DNA of 64,000 bases from Collinsella sp. (GTDB taxonomy: Bacteria > Actinomycetota > Coriobacteriia > Coriobacteriales > Coriobacteriaceae). The notes under the pieces are model-generated. The model was given only the letters and a program-made list of their open reading frames with translations. It was not told where the DNA came from and searched no databases. The stretch spans positions 1 to 64,000 of the forward strand of contig DXMK01000004.1 of NCBI GenBank assembly GCA_019414245.1. The letters run 5' to 3'. A program made the position numbers and the translations under genes. This document shows positions 7,918 through 17,815 of the stretch, piece by piece; positions within the stretch are counted from its first letter, which is position 1; each line of letters opens with the position of its first letter.

Positions 7918-9059
7918 CGGGCCTCATCTCCTTGCTGTTTGGGGACGGTGGCAAACACGCGCCAGCCGCCGACGCCGGCGCGCGGGCCGGCGGTGAAGGT
8001 GCCGCCAAGCGCCTCGACGCGCTCGCGCATGGAGCCGAGCCCCATGCCCTCGGCGGCGCCGCGACCGCCCGTCTGGGTCCCGCCCATGCCATCGTCGGTA
8101 ACGATGAGCTGGTAAAACGATGGATGCTCCATGCATCGCACAGCAACGTTTTGCGCGCGGGCGTGGCGCATGGTGTTGGATAGCGCCTCGCGCAGGACCG
8201 CCGCAAAGCAGTTGGCGACGTTTGCGGGCGCATGTTCGGTCATAACTTCAAGCTCAATCTGGGGGCCGCCGTCCGAGCGCGCGCCTTCAACAATGCGTTC
8301 GAGCTGCACGGAAAGGTCGACGGCGTTGTCGTTGAGCGCGTGGACGCTGGTGCGCACAAGCTGGAGCGCCTCGTTAACCGTGCGTTTAACGTCGGCGAAA
8401 TCGGCGGCGACGCCGGGCTCGTCGGCGTGCACGACGCGCAGGGCCTCGGTCTGCAGCGAGGCACGCGTGAGCTGGTGCCCGACGTTATCGTGGATCTCGC
8501 GCGCGATGCGGGCGCGTTCGGCGAGCGTCGCGAGCTCGACTTCGTAGTCCTGGCGATCGGCAAGATCGCGGTTGCGCGCTTCGAGCGCGAGGGCTCGTTC
8601 CTGCAGCTCGTCACGGGTACGGCGCATGCGCTGCTGCTCGCGCTCCAACTGGGCGGTACGTAGCGATAGCAAGGTGGCGGCAACCGAAAGGATGGCGGTC
8701 AGCAGGAGCGTTCGGGCGGTGAGCGCGTCGGCGCGAAGGTTCGCGACGAGCGCAAAGACAAAGGCGACGCCAATGCCCAACGCGACCCAAACGCGTTCAC
8801 GGTGCACGCGTCGCGCGATGTCATAGAGGGCGAGGGGCGCAAACGGCACAAACGGCGGCATGAAGACGGCCGCGATGATGTAAGCGTAACTCGCGGCCTC
8901 GCTGGCGCGACGGGCGCGCTCTCCCTGCGCGAGCTCAGCCAGCGAGGTGGCGATAACGCCAAGGCAAAACGCCGCGACCAGGCGAGCATCCACAGCAAGG
9001 CCCAGAGCGGCTGCGATGCAGCACGCTAGCACGATCGATTTGTCGAAAAGCCTGTTCAT
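7914..9059 (-). CDS. Sensor histidine kinase, NarX/DesK type
   Basis: 381 residues from the ATG at 9059. Four to five membrane segments fill residues 1-135, followed by a coiled-coil stretch (about 140-190). Next comes a HisKA_3 phospho-acceptor box (REIHDNVGHQL) and an HATPase domain with N box (EALSNTMRHA) and G box (GMGLGSMRERV). There is no large extracellular domain, so it probably senses within the membrane. An upstream in-frame extension exists but lacks family features. Just upstream of the ATG on the coding strand is TACAAT, so the transcript may have a very short or no leader. Confidence 0.9.
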   Translation of the reverse strand: MNRLFDKSIVLACCIAAALGLAVDARLVAAFCLGVIATSLAELAQGERARRASEAASYAYIIAAVFMPPFVPFAPLALYDIARRVHRERVWVALGIGVAFVFALVANLRADALTARTLLLTAILSVAATLLSLRTAQLEREQQRMRRTRDELQERALALEARNRDLADRQDYEVELATLAERARIAREIHDNVGHQLTRASLQTEALRVVHADEPGVAADFADVKRTVNEALQLVRTSVHALNDNAVDLSVQLERIVEGARSDGGPQIELEVMTEHAPANVANCFAAVLREALSNTMRHARAQNVAVRCMEHPSFYQLIVTDDGMGGTQTGGRGAAEGMGLGSMRERVEALGGTFTAGPRAGVGGWRVFATVPKQQGDEAR

Positions 9060-9258
9060 ATGGGTATTGTACGCGAAGCTGCGCGTGGTGGAGGGGCCGC
9101 CTGCGCAACCGTGACATTCCTCCCGCGCGGCAAAGCGGGGGCGTCGGCAGGCCGCACGACCAAGATCCCCGCACCCGTGACAAAGCTCACTGGTGCGCGC
9201 CGGCGGTTCCTGCGATGATGCAATCGTACCGGGCCGCAATCAACAGAAGGGCCGCCTC

Positions 9259-10197
9259 ATGACAGACATCGTCCACGTCGAAAATCTCGTCAAGCGCTAC
9301 GACGATCTTATTGCGCTCGACCACTTTAATCTGAGCATCGCCCCCGGCGAGATCTTTGGCCTGCTAGGCCCCAACGGCTCGGGCAAGACCACGTCCATCA
9401 ACTGCATTCTGCAGCTGCTCGCCTACGACAAGGGCACCATCGAGCTGTTCGGCGAGCGCATGACGCCCGCCCGCTACGATCTCAAGCGTCGCATCGGCGT
9501 GGTCCCGCAGCAAGTTGCGGTGTTCGACGAGCTCACGGTGCGCGAGAACATCGACTATTTCTGCAGTCTTTACGTCAACGACCGCAAGCGCCGCCGCGCG
9601 CTGGTGGACGAGGCGATTGACTTTGTCGGCCTGGGCGACTTTACCAAGTTCCGCCCCGGCAAGCTCTCGGGCGGCCTGGCGCGTCGTCTCAACATTGCCT
9701 GCGGCATCGCGCACAAGCCCGAGCTCATCTTTTTTGACGAACCCACGGTGGCGGTCGACCCGCAAAGCCGCAACGCCATCCTGGAGGGCATCTGCCGCCT
9801 GCGCGACGAGGGCGCCACGGTGGTGTATACCAGCCATTACATGGAGGAAGTCGAGCAGATCTGCAGCCGCATCATGATCATGGACGGCGGCCGCGTGCTG
9901 GCGCAGGGCACTAACGACGAGCTCAAGCGCATGATTCAGATGGGCGAGAAGATTGTAATCGAGGTCGGCGAGGTTCCGAGTGCGGCGCTCGGTGCCGTCG
10001 CAAGCCTGCCGCACGTTCTGGACCTTTCGGCAACGGCGGGACAGCTCACGTTTTCGTGCGAAGCGAGCCCGCACAACCTGACGGACATTCTCGACGCGCT
10101 GCGCTCGCATGACGTGCCGCTCGGCCGCATCTATTCCGAACCGCCGACCCTCAACGACGTGTTCCTCGAGATCACCGGCCGCGAGCTGCGCGACTAG
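9259..10197 (+). CDS. ABC transporter ATP-binding protein (ABC-2 exporter)
   Basis: 312 residues. Walker A GPNGSGKT, signature LSGGLARRL (an altered LSGGQ) and Walker B LIFFDEPT are all present. Residues beyond about 230 form the C-terminal extension typical of drug/lipid ABC-2 exporters (CcmA/DrrA-like). It is the first gene of a three-gene operon with two permeases. The start at ATG 9259 is preceded by AGAAGGG. The operon is divergent from the two-component system at 7288-9059. Confidence 0.92.
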   Translation: MTDIVHVENLVKRYDDLIALDHFNLSIAPGEIFGLLGPNGSGKTTSINCILQLLAYDKGTIELFGERMTPARYDLKRRIGVVPQQVAVFDELTVRENIDYFCSLYVNDRKRRRALVDEAIDFVGLGDFTKFRPGKLSGGLARRLNIACGIAHKPELIFFDEPTVAVDPQSRNAILEGICRLRDEGATVVYTSHYMEEVEQICSRIMIMDGGRVLAQGTNDELKRMIQMGEKIVIEVGEVPSAALGAVASLPHVLDLSATAGQLTFSCEASPHNLTDILDALRSHDVPLGRIYSEPPTLNDVFLEITGRELRD

Positions 10198-10206
10198 GGG
10201 GCGGCC

Positions 10207-11394
10207 ATGTTCAACACCATCATCACCACGGTCAAGACGCTGCTGCGCCGGCCGAGCACGTGGGTCTGGGGCGCTCTCTTTCCTATCGCGCTTTCCACGA
10301 TGTTCATGTTTATGTTTGCGAACCTCAGCTCCGACGGCACGGTCGACCCGGTGCCGGTTGCCGTCGTGGCGGACGAGGCCTGGGATGCCTCGACCTTTAA
10401 GGATGTGGCAGCTTCGCTTGCCAAGGCAGGCGACGATCAGCTGCTCGATGTGAGCGAGTACGAAGACTTGGCTGTCGCGCGCAAAGCGCTCAAGGCCGGC
10501 GAGGTCGCGGGCATCTATACGGTTGATGCCGCGGGCACGCCCAGACTCACGCTGCTGTCGAGTTACGACAGCTCGCGCGCCTCGTCGGTGCTCACCGACC
10601 GCAGCATCCTTGAAGCGGTGGCAAGCTCGTATACGCAAAATGTCGAGCTCATGCGCCAGATTGCCCAGGACAACCCGGCGGCGCTCGCCGATCCGGCGGC
10701 GGTTGCGCACGCCCTGTCGCTCGAGGGCGGAACCCGCCGCATGAGCCTGACTCGTGCCACGCCCGATGGCACGGTCATCTACTACTACGCGCTCTTTGGC
10801 CTGGTCGCGATGATGTCTGCCGAGTTTGCCGCCTTGAGCGTCGTCGATTTGCAGCCTAATCTGTCGGGCCTTGGCGCGCGCCGCTGCGTGGGCGGTCTTT
10901 CCAAGACGGCGTCGCTGGCCGGCATTTTTGTCGGCTCGTGGCTGGTTTCCTTTGCATCGATGGCGGTTGCGATCGGCTACGTGCGCCTGGTCGTGGGCGT
11001 CGACTTTGGCGGGCGCGAGGGGTTGTGCCTGCTGGGCGGGGCTGCATCCGCGCTTGCCGCCACGGGCCTGGGGCTTTTTGTGGGCACGCTTCCCGTTAAG
11101 GGCGGCAAGGCATCCAAGTCGGGCATCCTCACGGGCTTTGCCACCACGTGCGCCCTGTTCGCCGGCCTCTACGGCGAGCCGGCGATGGCGCTTGCCGACG
11201 ACGTCGCCCGCGCTTGTCCGGTCGAGTGCTGGCTCAACCCCGTCAAGCTCATCTGCGACATGTTCAATCGCCTGTATTTCTTTGAGGACCTGGGGCCCTT
11301 CGCTGTTCGCTCCGGCGCGCTCGTCCTGATGGCCCTGGTGTTTGTCGCCGCCGCTACGCTGATCTTTGGAAGGAGCCGCTATGAGCACCTTTAA
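10207..11394 (+). CDS. ABC-2 type permease
   Basis: 395 residues with one N-terminal membrane helix, an extracytoplasmic region (about 45-185) and a cluster of five helices in the C-terminal half, the standard ABC-2 permease plan (YhgE/DrrB-like). It begins 9 bases after the ATPase gene and overlaps the second permease, so the two permeases probably form a heterodimer. The substrate cannot be told from the sequence. Confidence 0.87.
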   Translation: MFNTIITTVKTLLRRPSTWVWGALFPIALSTMFMFMFANLSSDGTVDPVPVAVVADEAWDASTFKDVAASLAKAGDDQLLDVSEYEDLAVARKALKAGEVAGIYTVDAAGTPRLTLLSSYDSSRASSVLTDRSILEAVASSYTQNVELMRQIAQDNPAALADPAAVAHALSLEGGTRRMSLTRATPDGTVIYYYALFGLVAMMSAEFAALSVVDLQPNLSGLGARRCVGGLSKTASLAGIFVGSWLVSFASMAVAIGYVRLVVGVDFGGREGLCLLGGAASALAATGLGLFVGTLPVKGGKASKSGILTGFATTCALFAGLYGEPAMALADDVARACPVECWLNPVKLICDMFNRLYFFEDLGPFAVRSGALVLMALVFVAAATLIFGRSRYEHL

Positions 11395-12586
11395 GACCGC
11401 GCTTCGCATGGCGCTGGCGCACCCGTTCTACCTGCTCATCTATACGGTGTTCATCTCGCTCATGGGCGTATTCATCGCGGCTTCGTTGAGCTGGAACTCG
11501 TCGCAGCTTACCGAGTACAAGCCCTACGACACCAACGTGATCGTGGTCGACCGCGACAATAGCGACCTTTCGCGGGCGCTTACCAAGCACCTGGGCTCAC
11601 GCTTTGACCTGGTCACGGGCATCGGCGACGACACATACGACCTTGCCGACGCGCTCTCCAAGAGCAACAGCGCCAAGGGCAGTGCCGATTGCGTGTTCTT
11701 TATCCCGGAGGGGTTTGAGGACGATCTTGTTGCAGCCGCCCGTGCGGGGGAGGCCCTGCCCAAGCTCGACGTGACCTATGGTTCCGGCACCATGGCGGCG
11801 GCGCTTTCGTCCGCCGAGGCCTCGCGCTGGATCTCGCTCGCGGGCGCTGCGGCGGCGCTTGAACCCGCTGCCTCCAACGGTGACGTCGCAAGGGCCGCCG
11901 AGCACGCGGCCGCAAAGCGCGCGGAGGTCCAGATCGAGCAGGTCAAGGTCGACTCGACTGCTGCTACCACGCTCGAGTCGTACTTCAACTTTGGCGCGTA
12001 CGCGATCATCTCGTCGGTCATCGTGTCGGTGGGACTGGTGTTTTCGGGCATGAACGAGCCCGAGCGCGTGCGCCGCATGGATGCCAGCCCGGTCTCTGAG
12101 CGCCAGCGTTCGCTCGCTGTGTTCGCGGCCGCCGCCGTGCTCGCCGTCTGCATCTGGCTCGTGTCGAGCATGATGGGCGTCGTGGGCTTTGCCAGCGCGG
12201 TTGCCGAGGTCGGCGTGGGTCGCGTGTGCCTGGCGCTGGCGGCAACGTTTGCCCTGGCGTGCACGCCGCTGGCCGTTGGCTTTACGCTGTCGAGCCTGGG
12301 CGCGCGCGAGGAGCTGCTCAACGGTGTGGGCAACCTGCTCGGCATGCTCATGACGTTTTTGGGCGGCGCCTGGATGCCACTGTCGCTCATGGGCTCGGCC
12401 GTGCAGACGGTGGCGCACTTTGTGCCGACGTATTGGGTGAACGATGCGATCGGCAAGGCGCTCGCCGCGGACCTGACGTCCACCGTGCTGGGCGACATCG
12501 CCTGCGATCTGGGCGTCACGGTGCTCTTTGCCGCGGCCATCGCCGCCGTAGGCCTAGCCCTCGCGCACAACAAATCCCACGCCTAG
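11381..12586 (+). CDS. ABC-2 type permease, second subunit
   Basis: 401 residues with the same plan as the preceding permease: an N-terminal helix, an extracytoplasmic domain (about 40-200) rich in Ala, and five or six C-terminal helices. The ATG at 11381 lies 14 bases inside the preceding gene and has GGAAGGAG in front, so translation is coupled. It completes the ATPase/permease/permease exporter. Confidence 0.87.
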   Translation: MSTFKTALRMALAHPFYLLIYTVFISLMGVFIAASLSWNSSQLTEYKPYDTNVIVVDRDNSDLSRALTKHLGSRFDLVTGIGDDTYDLADALSKSNSAKGSADCVFFIPEGFEDDLVAAARAGEALPKLDVTYGSGTMAAALSSAEASRWISLAGAAAALEPAASNGDVARAAEHAAAKRAEVQIEQVKVDSTAATTLESYFNFGAYAIISSVIVSVGLVFSGMNEPERVRRMDASPVSERQRSLAVFAAAAVLAVCIWLVSSMMGVVGFASAVAEVGVGRVCLALAATFALACTPLAVGFTLSSLGAREELLNGVGNLLGMLMTFLGGAWMPLSLMGSAVQTVAHFVPTYWVNDAIGKALAADLTSTVLGDIACDLGVTVLFAAAIAAVGLALAHNKSHA

Positions 12587-12593
12587 CCACCTA

Positions 12594-12735
12594 GTCATTG
12601 GGGACAGTCTTTGCCGATTCGCCGGCAGGGCTGGCAGGGACTGTCCCAATATGTCGGCACTTGGGGGCCACTCATTGGGGACAGACTTAAATGAGCGATT
12701 TCACTCATTTAAGTCTGTCCCCAATGAGTAGGTTG
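12594..12735. repeat. Palindromic GGGGACAG repeats
   Basis: Two palindromes sit between two ABC operons. The first pairs ATTGGGGACAGTC (from 12597) with its near complement about 40 bases on, enclosing TTTGCCGATTCGCCGG. The second is a perfect 26-bp inverted repeat (12670-12695 with 12704-12729) with an 8-base loop. The same words recur at 16216-16395, 24751-24790, 55310-55410 and 59688-59718, so this is a dispersed REP-like family. No REP-associated transposase is in the window. Confidence 0.85.
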
Positions 12736-12736
12736 G

Positions 12737-12785
12737 AAAATAGTTCGCGCACGTCGCTTAAAAATAGTTCGCCCGGGTTTACTAT
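12737..12785 (+). promoter_or_regulatory. Promoter with two direct repeats before the MacB-like operon
   Basis: AAAATAGTTCGC occurs twice, at 12737-12748 and 12761-12772, 24 bp apart start to start. The second copy is placed where a -35 would be for a TACTAT -10 at 12780-12785. This looks like a tandem activator site of the response-regulator kind. The binding protein is unknown. Confidence 0.5.
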
Positions 12786-12826
12786 TAGCCTAGAAAAGTA
12801 GCAGAAGGCTAACAACGGGGGATAGC

Positions 12827-13540
<714 letters not shown>

Positions 13541-13548
13541 GCGGCGCC

Positions 13549-16215
13549 ATGACACCTCTCGCAAAACGTCTCCCGCGCGAGCTGCGCCGCAATATCGGCA
13601 AGTACCTGGGCATCTTTTTGCTTATGTGCGGAAGCATCGCCCTTACCTCGGGCTTTTTGCTCGCGGCGCATTCCATCGGCTGCCTCATCGACGACATGCG
13701 CGACGAGTACACGATCGAGGACGGCCGCGTGACCACCTCCTTCGAGGCTACCAAAGACCAGCTCAAGGCCGCCGAGGATGCAGCCGGCGACGTCGGCGGC
13801 GTTACGTTCTACAAGAACTTCTCTATCGACGTCATCATCAAAAAGGCGGCTGGCGACGACGGCACCAAGCGCACCCTGCGCACCTACGCGCATCGCACCA
13901 AGGTTGACATTGCGTCCTACTGCGAAGGCAGGCAGCCCAAGACGGACGATGAAGTGGCAATCGACCGTGTCTTCGCCACCAACAACGACCTCGCCGTGGG
14001 CGATAAGGTCGAGCTTGAGGGCCGCACCTACACCATCTGCGGCATCATGACCCAGCCCGATAGCCAGGCGTTGTTCCTCGACAATTCGGACTTTACGGTG
14101 AACACCATCACGTACGGCGTGGCCGAGGTCACCGACGCCGGCTTTGCCGCGCTTGAGGACGCCGGCGGCGCGCCTGCCTACACCTACTCCTTTACCTTTA
14201 CCGATCGCGACCTCCCCACCGCGGACCGCATCGATGCGGAGCAGGATATGGTCGAGGCGCTGACCGATGCCGATGCGCGCGTGGACGATCTGATCGATGC
14301 CGATTCCAACCAGGGCATTGGCTATGCGCGCGACGACGTGGACGGCGACTCCATGATGTGGATGACGTTGCTCGACATCATCATCGTGATCATGGCGTTT
14401 GTCTTTGTGGTGCTCACCGACGCCACCATCGAGGAGGAGAGCGCCATTATCGGCACGCTGCTCGCCAGCGGCTATCGCCGCCGCGAGATCGTGCTGCACT
14501 ACCTGGCACTTCCCGCCATCGTGGGCGTGGTCGCGGCGCTTTTGGGCACCGCACTCGGCGTTGCGTTCTTTACCGAGCCCATGCGCGGTCTCTACTACGG
14601 CTCGTACAGCCTGCCGCCCTTCCAGGTGTACTGGAGCTGGGAGATCTTCGTGAAGTGTGCCGTGGTTCCCGCCGCCGCGCTCATTCTCATCACGCTGGTG
14701 GGCCTGCTTCGCAAGATGGGCAAGACGCCGTTGCAGTTCCTTCGTCACGAGGCGAGCGGCAAATCGGGCACCAAGCGCGGTCTGCGGCTGCCGGAGCGCA
14801 TGGGCTTTGTCTCGCGCTTCCGCCTGCGCGTCTTCCTGCGCAACCTGGGCAACTTCGCCACGCTCTTCGTGGGCATTGCGTTTGCCTCGCTGCTGCTGCT
14901 CTTTGGCCTGGCGATTCTGCCCACGATGACGCACTACGCGGACAACCTCGAGACGAGCCTGGTCGCCGAGCACCAGTACACGCTTAAGGCTCCGCTGGAG
15001 CTCGAGGGCACTGCCGAGGAGCGCGAGCAGTGGTCGGCACTCGAGCGCTTGCAGTCGGTTGACGGCGCGCTGCTTTCCGCCGCCCAGGATGCCGATGACG
15101 AGCTTGACGACGCGGCCGATGCGGCGCAGGCGGCGACCGATGCCGCGACTGCATCTCCGTCTGCCGAGAGCTTGGCCGCGGCGCAGGATGCGCTTGCCAA
15201 GGTCCAGGACAAGAAGGATGCGCTCTACGCGCGCCTTGACGATCTTGCCGATGCCCTCGGCTGCAACCGCGACGAGGCTATCGACCTGATCGACAAGGCC
15301 TCTAAGATCGACACCGACAACGATGACATTCACCCGGTTAACACGACCGACAACGGTGCGACCAAGATTGCACAGGCCGAGAAATACGCTGTCTACCAGC
15401 TGCAGTACGATCGCGGCGACGGAAACGGCGAGGAGACAATTTCTGTCTACGGCATCTCGGCAAGCTCGCGCTACTGGAAGGGTCTCAACATCGGCGACGG
15501 ACACGTCGTCTTTGGCGGCGGCCTGCTCGATAAGTTTGGCTGGAGCGAGGGCCAGAAGGTCACACTCAGCGATAAGTACGAGGGCGAGCATTATTCCCTT
15601 GAGTACGCGGGCAAGGACTATGCCTGGGGCTCCAAGTCGGACATGAATATCTATATGAGTATCGATGACTTTAACGAGCTGTTCGACAACGATGCCGCCT
15701 ACTTTAACGGCTATGTGAGCGACGAGAAGCTCGACCTCGACGCGCGCTACTTTGCCGGCGACACCACGCCCGACGACATGCGCGCCGTGGGCGACCAGTT
15801 CATCGGCATGATGAGCAAAATGATCGGCATGATGGTCGGGCTCGCGGTGTTTATCTTCCTGCTGTTTATGTACCTGCTGACCAAGGCCGTGATCGACCAC
15901 AGCGCCCGTTCGATCAGCTATATGAAAGTCTTTGGCTATCGAGATAGCGAGATCTCGCATCTGTACATCCGCTCGATCACGCTGTGCGTGGCGGCGTCGC
16001 TCGTGCTGAGCCTGCCGGTGATCATCGGCTCGCTCACGGCCATCTTCCGCTCTATGCTGCTCGCCTATAACGGCAATATCGAGATTTACGTGCCGACCTG
16101 GTCCATGGCGGCATGCGTCGGCATTGGCTTTGCGACCTACCTGGTCGTGGCGTTGCTACACACGCGCTCTATCAAGCGCGTCAGCCTGGCCGAGGCCCTC
16201 AAAGTCCAAGAGTAG
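13549..16215 (+). CDS. FtsX-family ABC permease (large, MacB-like)
   Basis: 888 residues. An N-terminal helix is followed by an extracytoplasmic domain (about 45-265) and an FtsX core of three helices (about 270-400). A second extracytoplasmic part (about 480-760) includes an Ala/Asp-rich coiled coil near 510-590, and a final three-helix FtsX core ends the protein. The duplicated FtsX cores in one chain are typical of Gram-positive DUF214 exporters of the bacitracin/antimicrobial peptide type. The ATG at 13549 lies 8 bases after the ATPase gene; a TTG at 13534 is a less likely alternative. No sensor kinase is adjacent. Confidence 0.9.
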   Translation: MTPLAKRLPRELRRNIGKYLGIFLLMCGSIALTSGFLLAAHSIGCLIDDMRDEYTIEDGRVTTSFEATKDQLKAAEDAAGDVGGVTFYKNFSIDVIIKKAAGDDGTKRTLRTYAHRTKVDIASYCEGRQPKTDDEVAIDRVFATNNDLAVGDKVELEGRTYTICGIMTQPDSQALFLDNSDFTVNTITYGVAEVTDAGFAALEDAGGAPAYTYSFTFTDRDLPTADRIDAEQDMVEALTDADARVDDLIDADSNQGIGYARDDVDGDSMMWMTLLDIIIVIMAFVFVVLTDATIEEESAIIGTLLASGYRRREIVLHYLALPAIVGVVAALLGTALGVAFFTEPMRGLYYGSYSLPPFQVYWSWEIFVKCAVVPAAALILITLVGLLRKMGKTPLQFLRHEASGKSGTKRGLRLPERMGFVSRFRLRVFLRNLGNFATLFVGIAFASLLLLFGLAILPTMTHYADNLETSLVAEHQYTLKAPLELEGTAEEREQWSALERLQSVDGALLSAAQDADDELDDAADAAQAATDAATASPSAESLAAAQDALAKVQDKKDALYARLDDLADALGCNRDEAIDLIDKASKIDTDNDDIHPVNTTDNGATKIAQAEKYAVYQLQYDRGDGNGEETISVYGISASSRYWKGLNIGDGHVVFGGGLLDKFGWSEGQKVTLSDKYEGEHYSLEYAGKDYAWGSKSDMNIYMSIDDFNELFDNDAAYFNGYVSDEKLDLDARYFAGDTTPDDMRAVGDQFIGMMSKMIGMMVGLAVFIFLLFMYLLTKAVIDHSARSISYMKVFGYRDSEISHLYIRSITLCVAASLVLSLPVIIGSLTAIFRSMLLAYNGNIEIYVPTWSMAACVGIGFATYLVVALLHTRSIKRVSLAEALKVQE

Positions 16216-16395
16216 TCATCGGGGACGTTCTTAAACGACTAGCCATTGGGGACAGTCTTTGCCGATTCGCCGGCTCGCCGGCCGGGCTGGCAAGGACTGT
16301 CCCCAACTGCCGGAAGGGAGGCACTCATTTAAGTCCGTCCCCAATGAGTGGTTTCAGTCATTTAAGTCTGTCCCCAATGAGTGCCTAACGACTCG
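16216..16395. repeat. Cluster of REP-like palindromes
   Basis: This holds several copies of the family seen at 12594-12735. There is an ATCGGGGACGTTCTTAAACGACT unit, a GGGGACAGTCTTTGCCGATTCGCCGG unit closing with its complement near 16300, and two CATTTAAGT(C)TGTCCCCAATGAGT units in tandem. It fills the gap before the DUF362 gene. Confidence 0.8.
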
Positions 16396-16478
16396 GTGTT
16401 GCGCTTGACTTCGACCCTACTTCAACGGGTACCATCCTCTTATGTCTGTAACGCCATATAGACCGAGGGGATATATCT

Positions 16479-17684
16479 ATGACCGCAACTGCACCCGCAG
16501 CACCAGCAAAGGTGTACTTCACCAACCTGCGCACGCATGCTCGCGAGAGCCAGCTCGACAAACTCAAGCGCCTCATCCGTCGCGCCGGTATTGAGCAGAT
16601 CGACTTTGAGAACAAGTTCGTCGCCATCAAGATTCACTTTGGTGAGCTGGGCAACCTGAGCTTTTTGCGCCCCAACTACGCCCGAGCCGTCGCGGACGTC
16701 GTGAAGGAGCTGGGCGGCAAGCCCTTCCTTACCGACTGCAACACGCTCTATGTGGGTAGCCGCAAAAATGCGCTCGAGCACATCGACACCGCCTACCAGA
16801 ACGGCTTTACCCCGTACGCCACGGGCTGCCAGATCATCATCGCCGACGGCCTCAAGGGCACCGACGAGGCGCTCGTCCCGGTCGAGGGCGGCGAGTACGT
16901 GCGCGAGGCAAAGATCGGCCAGGCACTCATGGATGCCGACATCGTGATTAGCCTCACCCACTTTAAGGGCCATGAGCAGGCCGGCTTTGGCGGCTCCATG
17001 AAGAACCTGGGTATGGGCGGCGGTAGCCGTGCCGGCAAGATGGAGCAGCACGCCGCTGGCAAGCCGAGCGTCGATACCACCAACTGCGTTGGCTGCCGTG
17101 CCTGCGAGAAGATATGCGCGCACAGCGCCATCACGTTTGACGGTACGCGTGAGCGCGAGCTTGCCAACGGCAGCACTCGCACGGTTCATGTGGCTGCCAT
17201 CGACCACGATCGCTGCGTGGGCTGCGGACGCTGCATTGCGGCGTGCAACCAGGACTGCATCAAGCCCGACTATGATGCCGCGGCCGACGTACTCAACTAC
17301 AAGATCGCTGAGTACACCAAGGCCATCGTCGACGGCCGCCCGAGCTTCCACATCTCGCTCGCCATGGACATCAGCCCCAACTGCGACTGCCATCCCGAGA
17401 ATGACACGCCCATCGTCAACGACATCGGCATGTTCGCGAGCTTCGACCCGGTCGCCATCGACCAGGCCTGCGCCGACGCCGTCCTGGCGTCCGAGCCGCT
17501 GCCTAACACCGAGCTTACCGACAGCGCGGCCAAGATGGAGCATAATCACGAGCATCTGGAGGGCGAGCAGGCCAAGGATCCCTTCTGCATCACGCATCCC
17601 GACACCGACTGGCGCGCGTGCATCGCGCATGCCGAGAAGATTGGCCTGGGCACGAGCGAGTACGAGCTCATCGAGGTCAAATAG
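16479..17684 (+). CDS. DUF362 protein with two [4Fe-4S] ferredoxin motifs
   Basis: 401 residues. The N-terminal ~190 and the C-terminal ~100 form a split DUF362 domain. Inserted in the middle are two ferredoxin motifs, CVGCRACEKICAH near 200-213 and CVGCGRCIAACNQ near 247-260. A Cys/His-rich segment DCHPEND and a His cluster near 355 (EHNHEHLEGE) could bind further metal. DUF362 ferredoxins are common in anaerobes and presumed redox proteins, but no reaction has been settled. It is a single-gene unit with a terminator at 17737. Confidence 0.88.
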   Translation: MTATAPAAPAKVYFTNLRTHARESQLDKLKRLIRRAGIEQIDFENKFVAIKIHFGELGNLSFLRPNYARAVADVVKELGGKPFLTDCNTLYVGSRKNALEHIDTAYQNGFTPYATGCQIIIADGLKGTDEALVPVEGGEYVREAKIGQALMDADIVISLTHFKGHEQAGFGGSMKNLGMGGGSRAGKMEQHAAGKPSVDTTNCVGCRACEKICAHSAITFDGTRERELANGSTRTVHVAAIDHDRCVGCGRCIAACNQDCIKPDYDAAADVLNYKIAEYTKAIVDGRPSFHISLAMDISPNCDCHPENDTPIVNDIGMFASFDPVAIDQACADAVLASEPLPNTELTDSAAKMEHNHEHLEGEQAKDPFCITHPDTDWRACIAHAEKIGLGTSEYELIEVK

Positions 17685-17736
17685 CGCCTAGCTATTGGAC
17701 ATATCAAGCGCTTTTGTAGCGCAACGTTAGTAAAAA

Positions 17737-17771
17737 CCGCCCGTGAGCACAGCGCCCACGGGCGGCTTTTT
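17737..17771 (+). terminator. Rho-independent terminator
   Basis: A 9-bp perfect stem (CCGCCCGTG at 17737-17745 with CACGGGCGG at 17757-17765), then CTTTTT. It serves the DUF362 gene; with A-rich sequence on its left it may also stop the convergent hydrolase transcript. Confidence 0.85.
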
Positions 17772-17815
17772 GGAAGTGCTAGGGGCCAGATAGACCAGTA
17801 AACCGTACTATTTGC

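Noticed and set aside
9364..11409. Very long minus-strand open frame opposite the ABC-2 operon
   Set aside because: A GC-rich shadow of the ATPase and permease genes; its product is Arg/His/Gln-rich with no domain.
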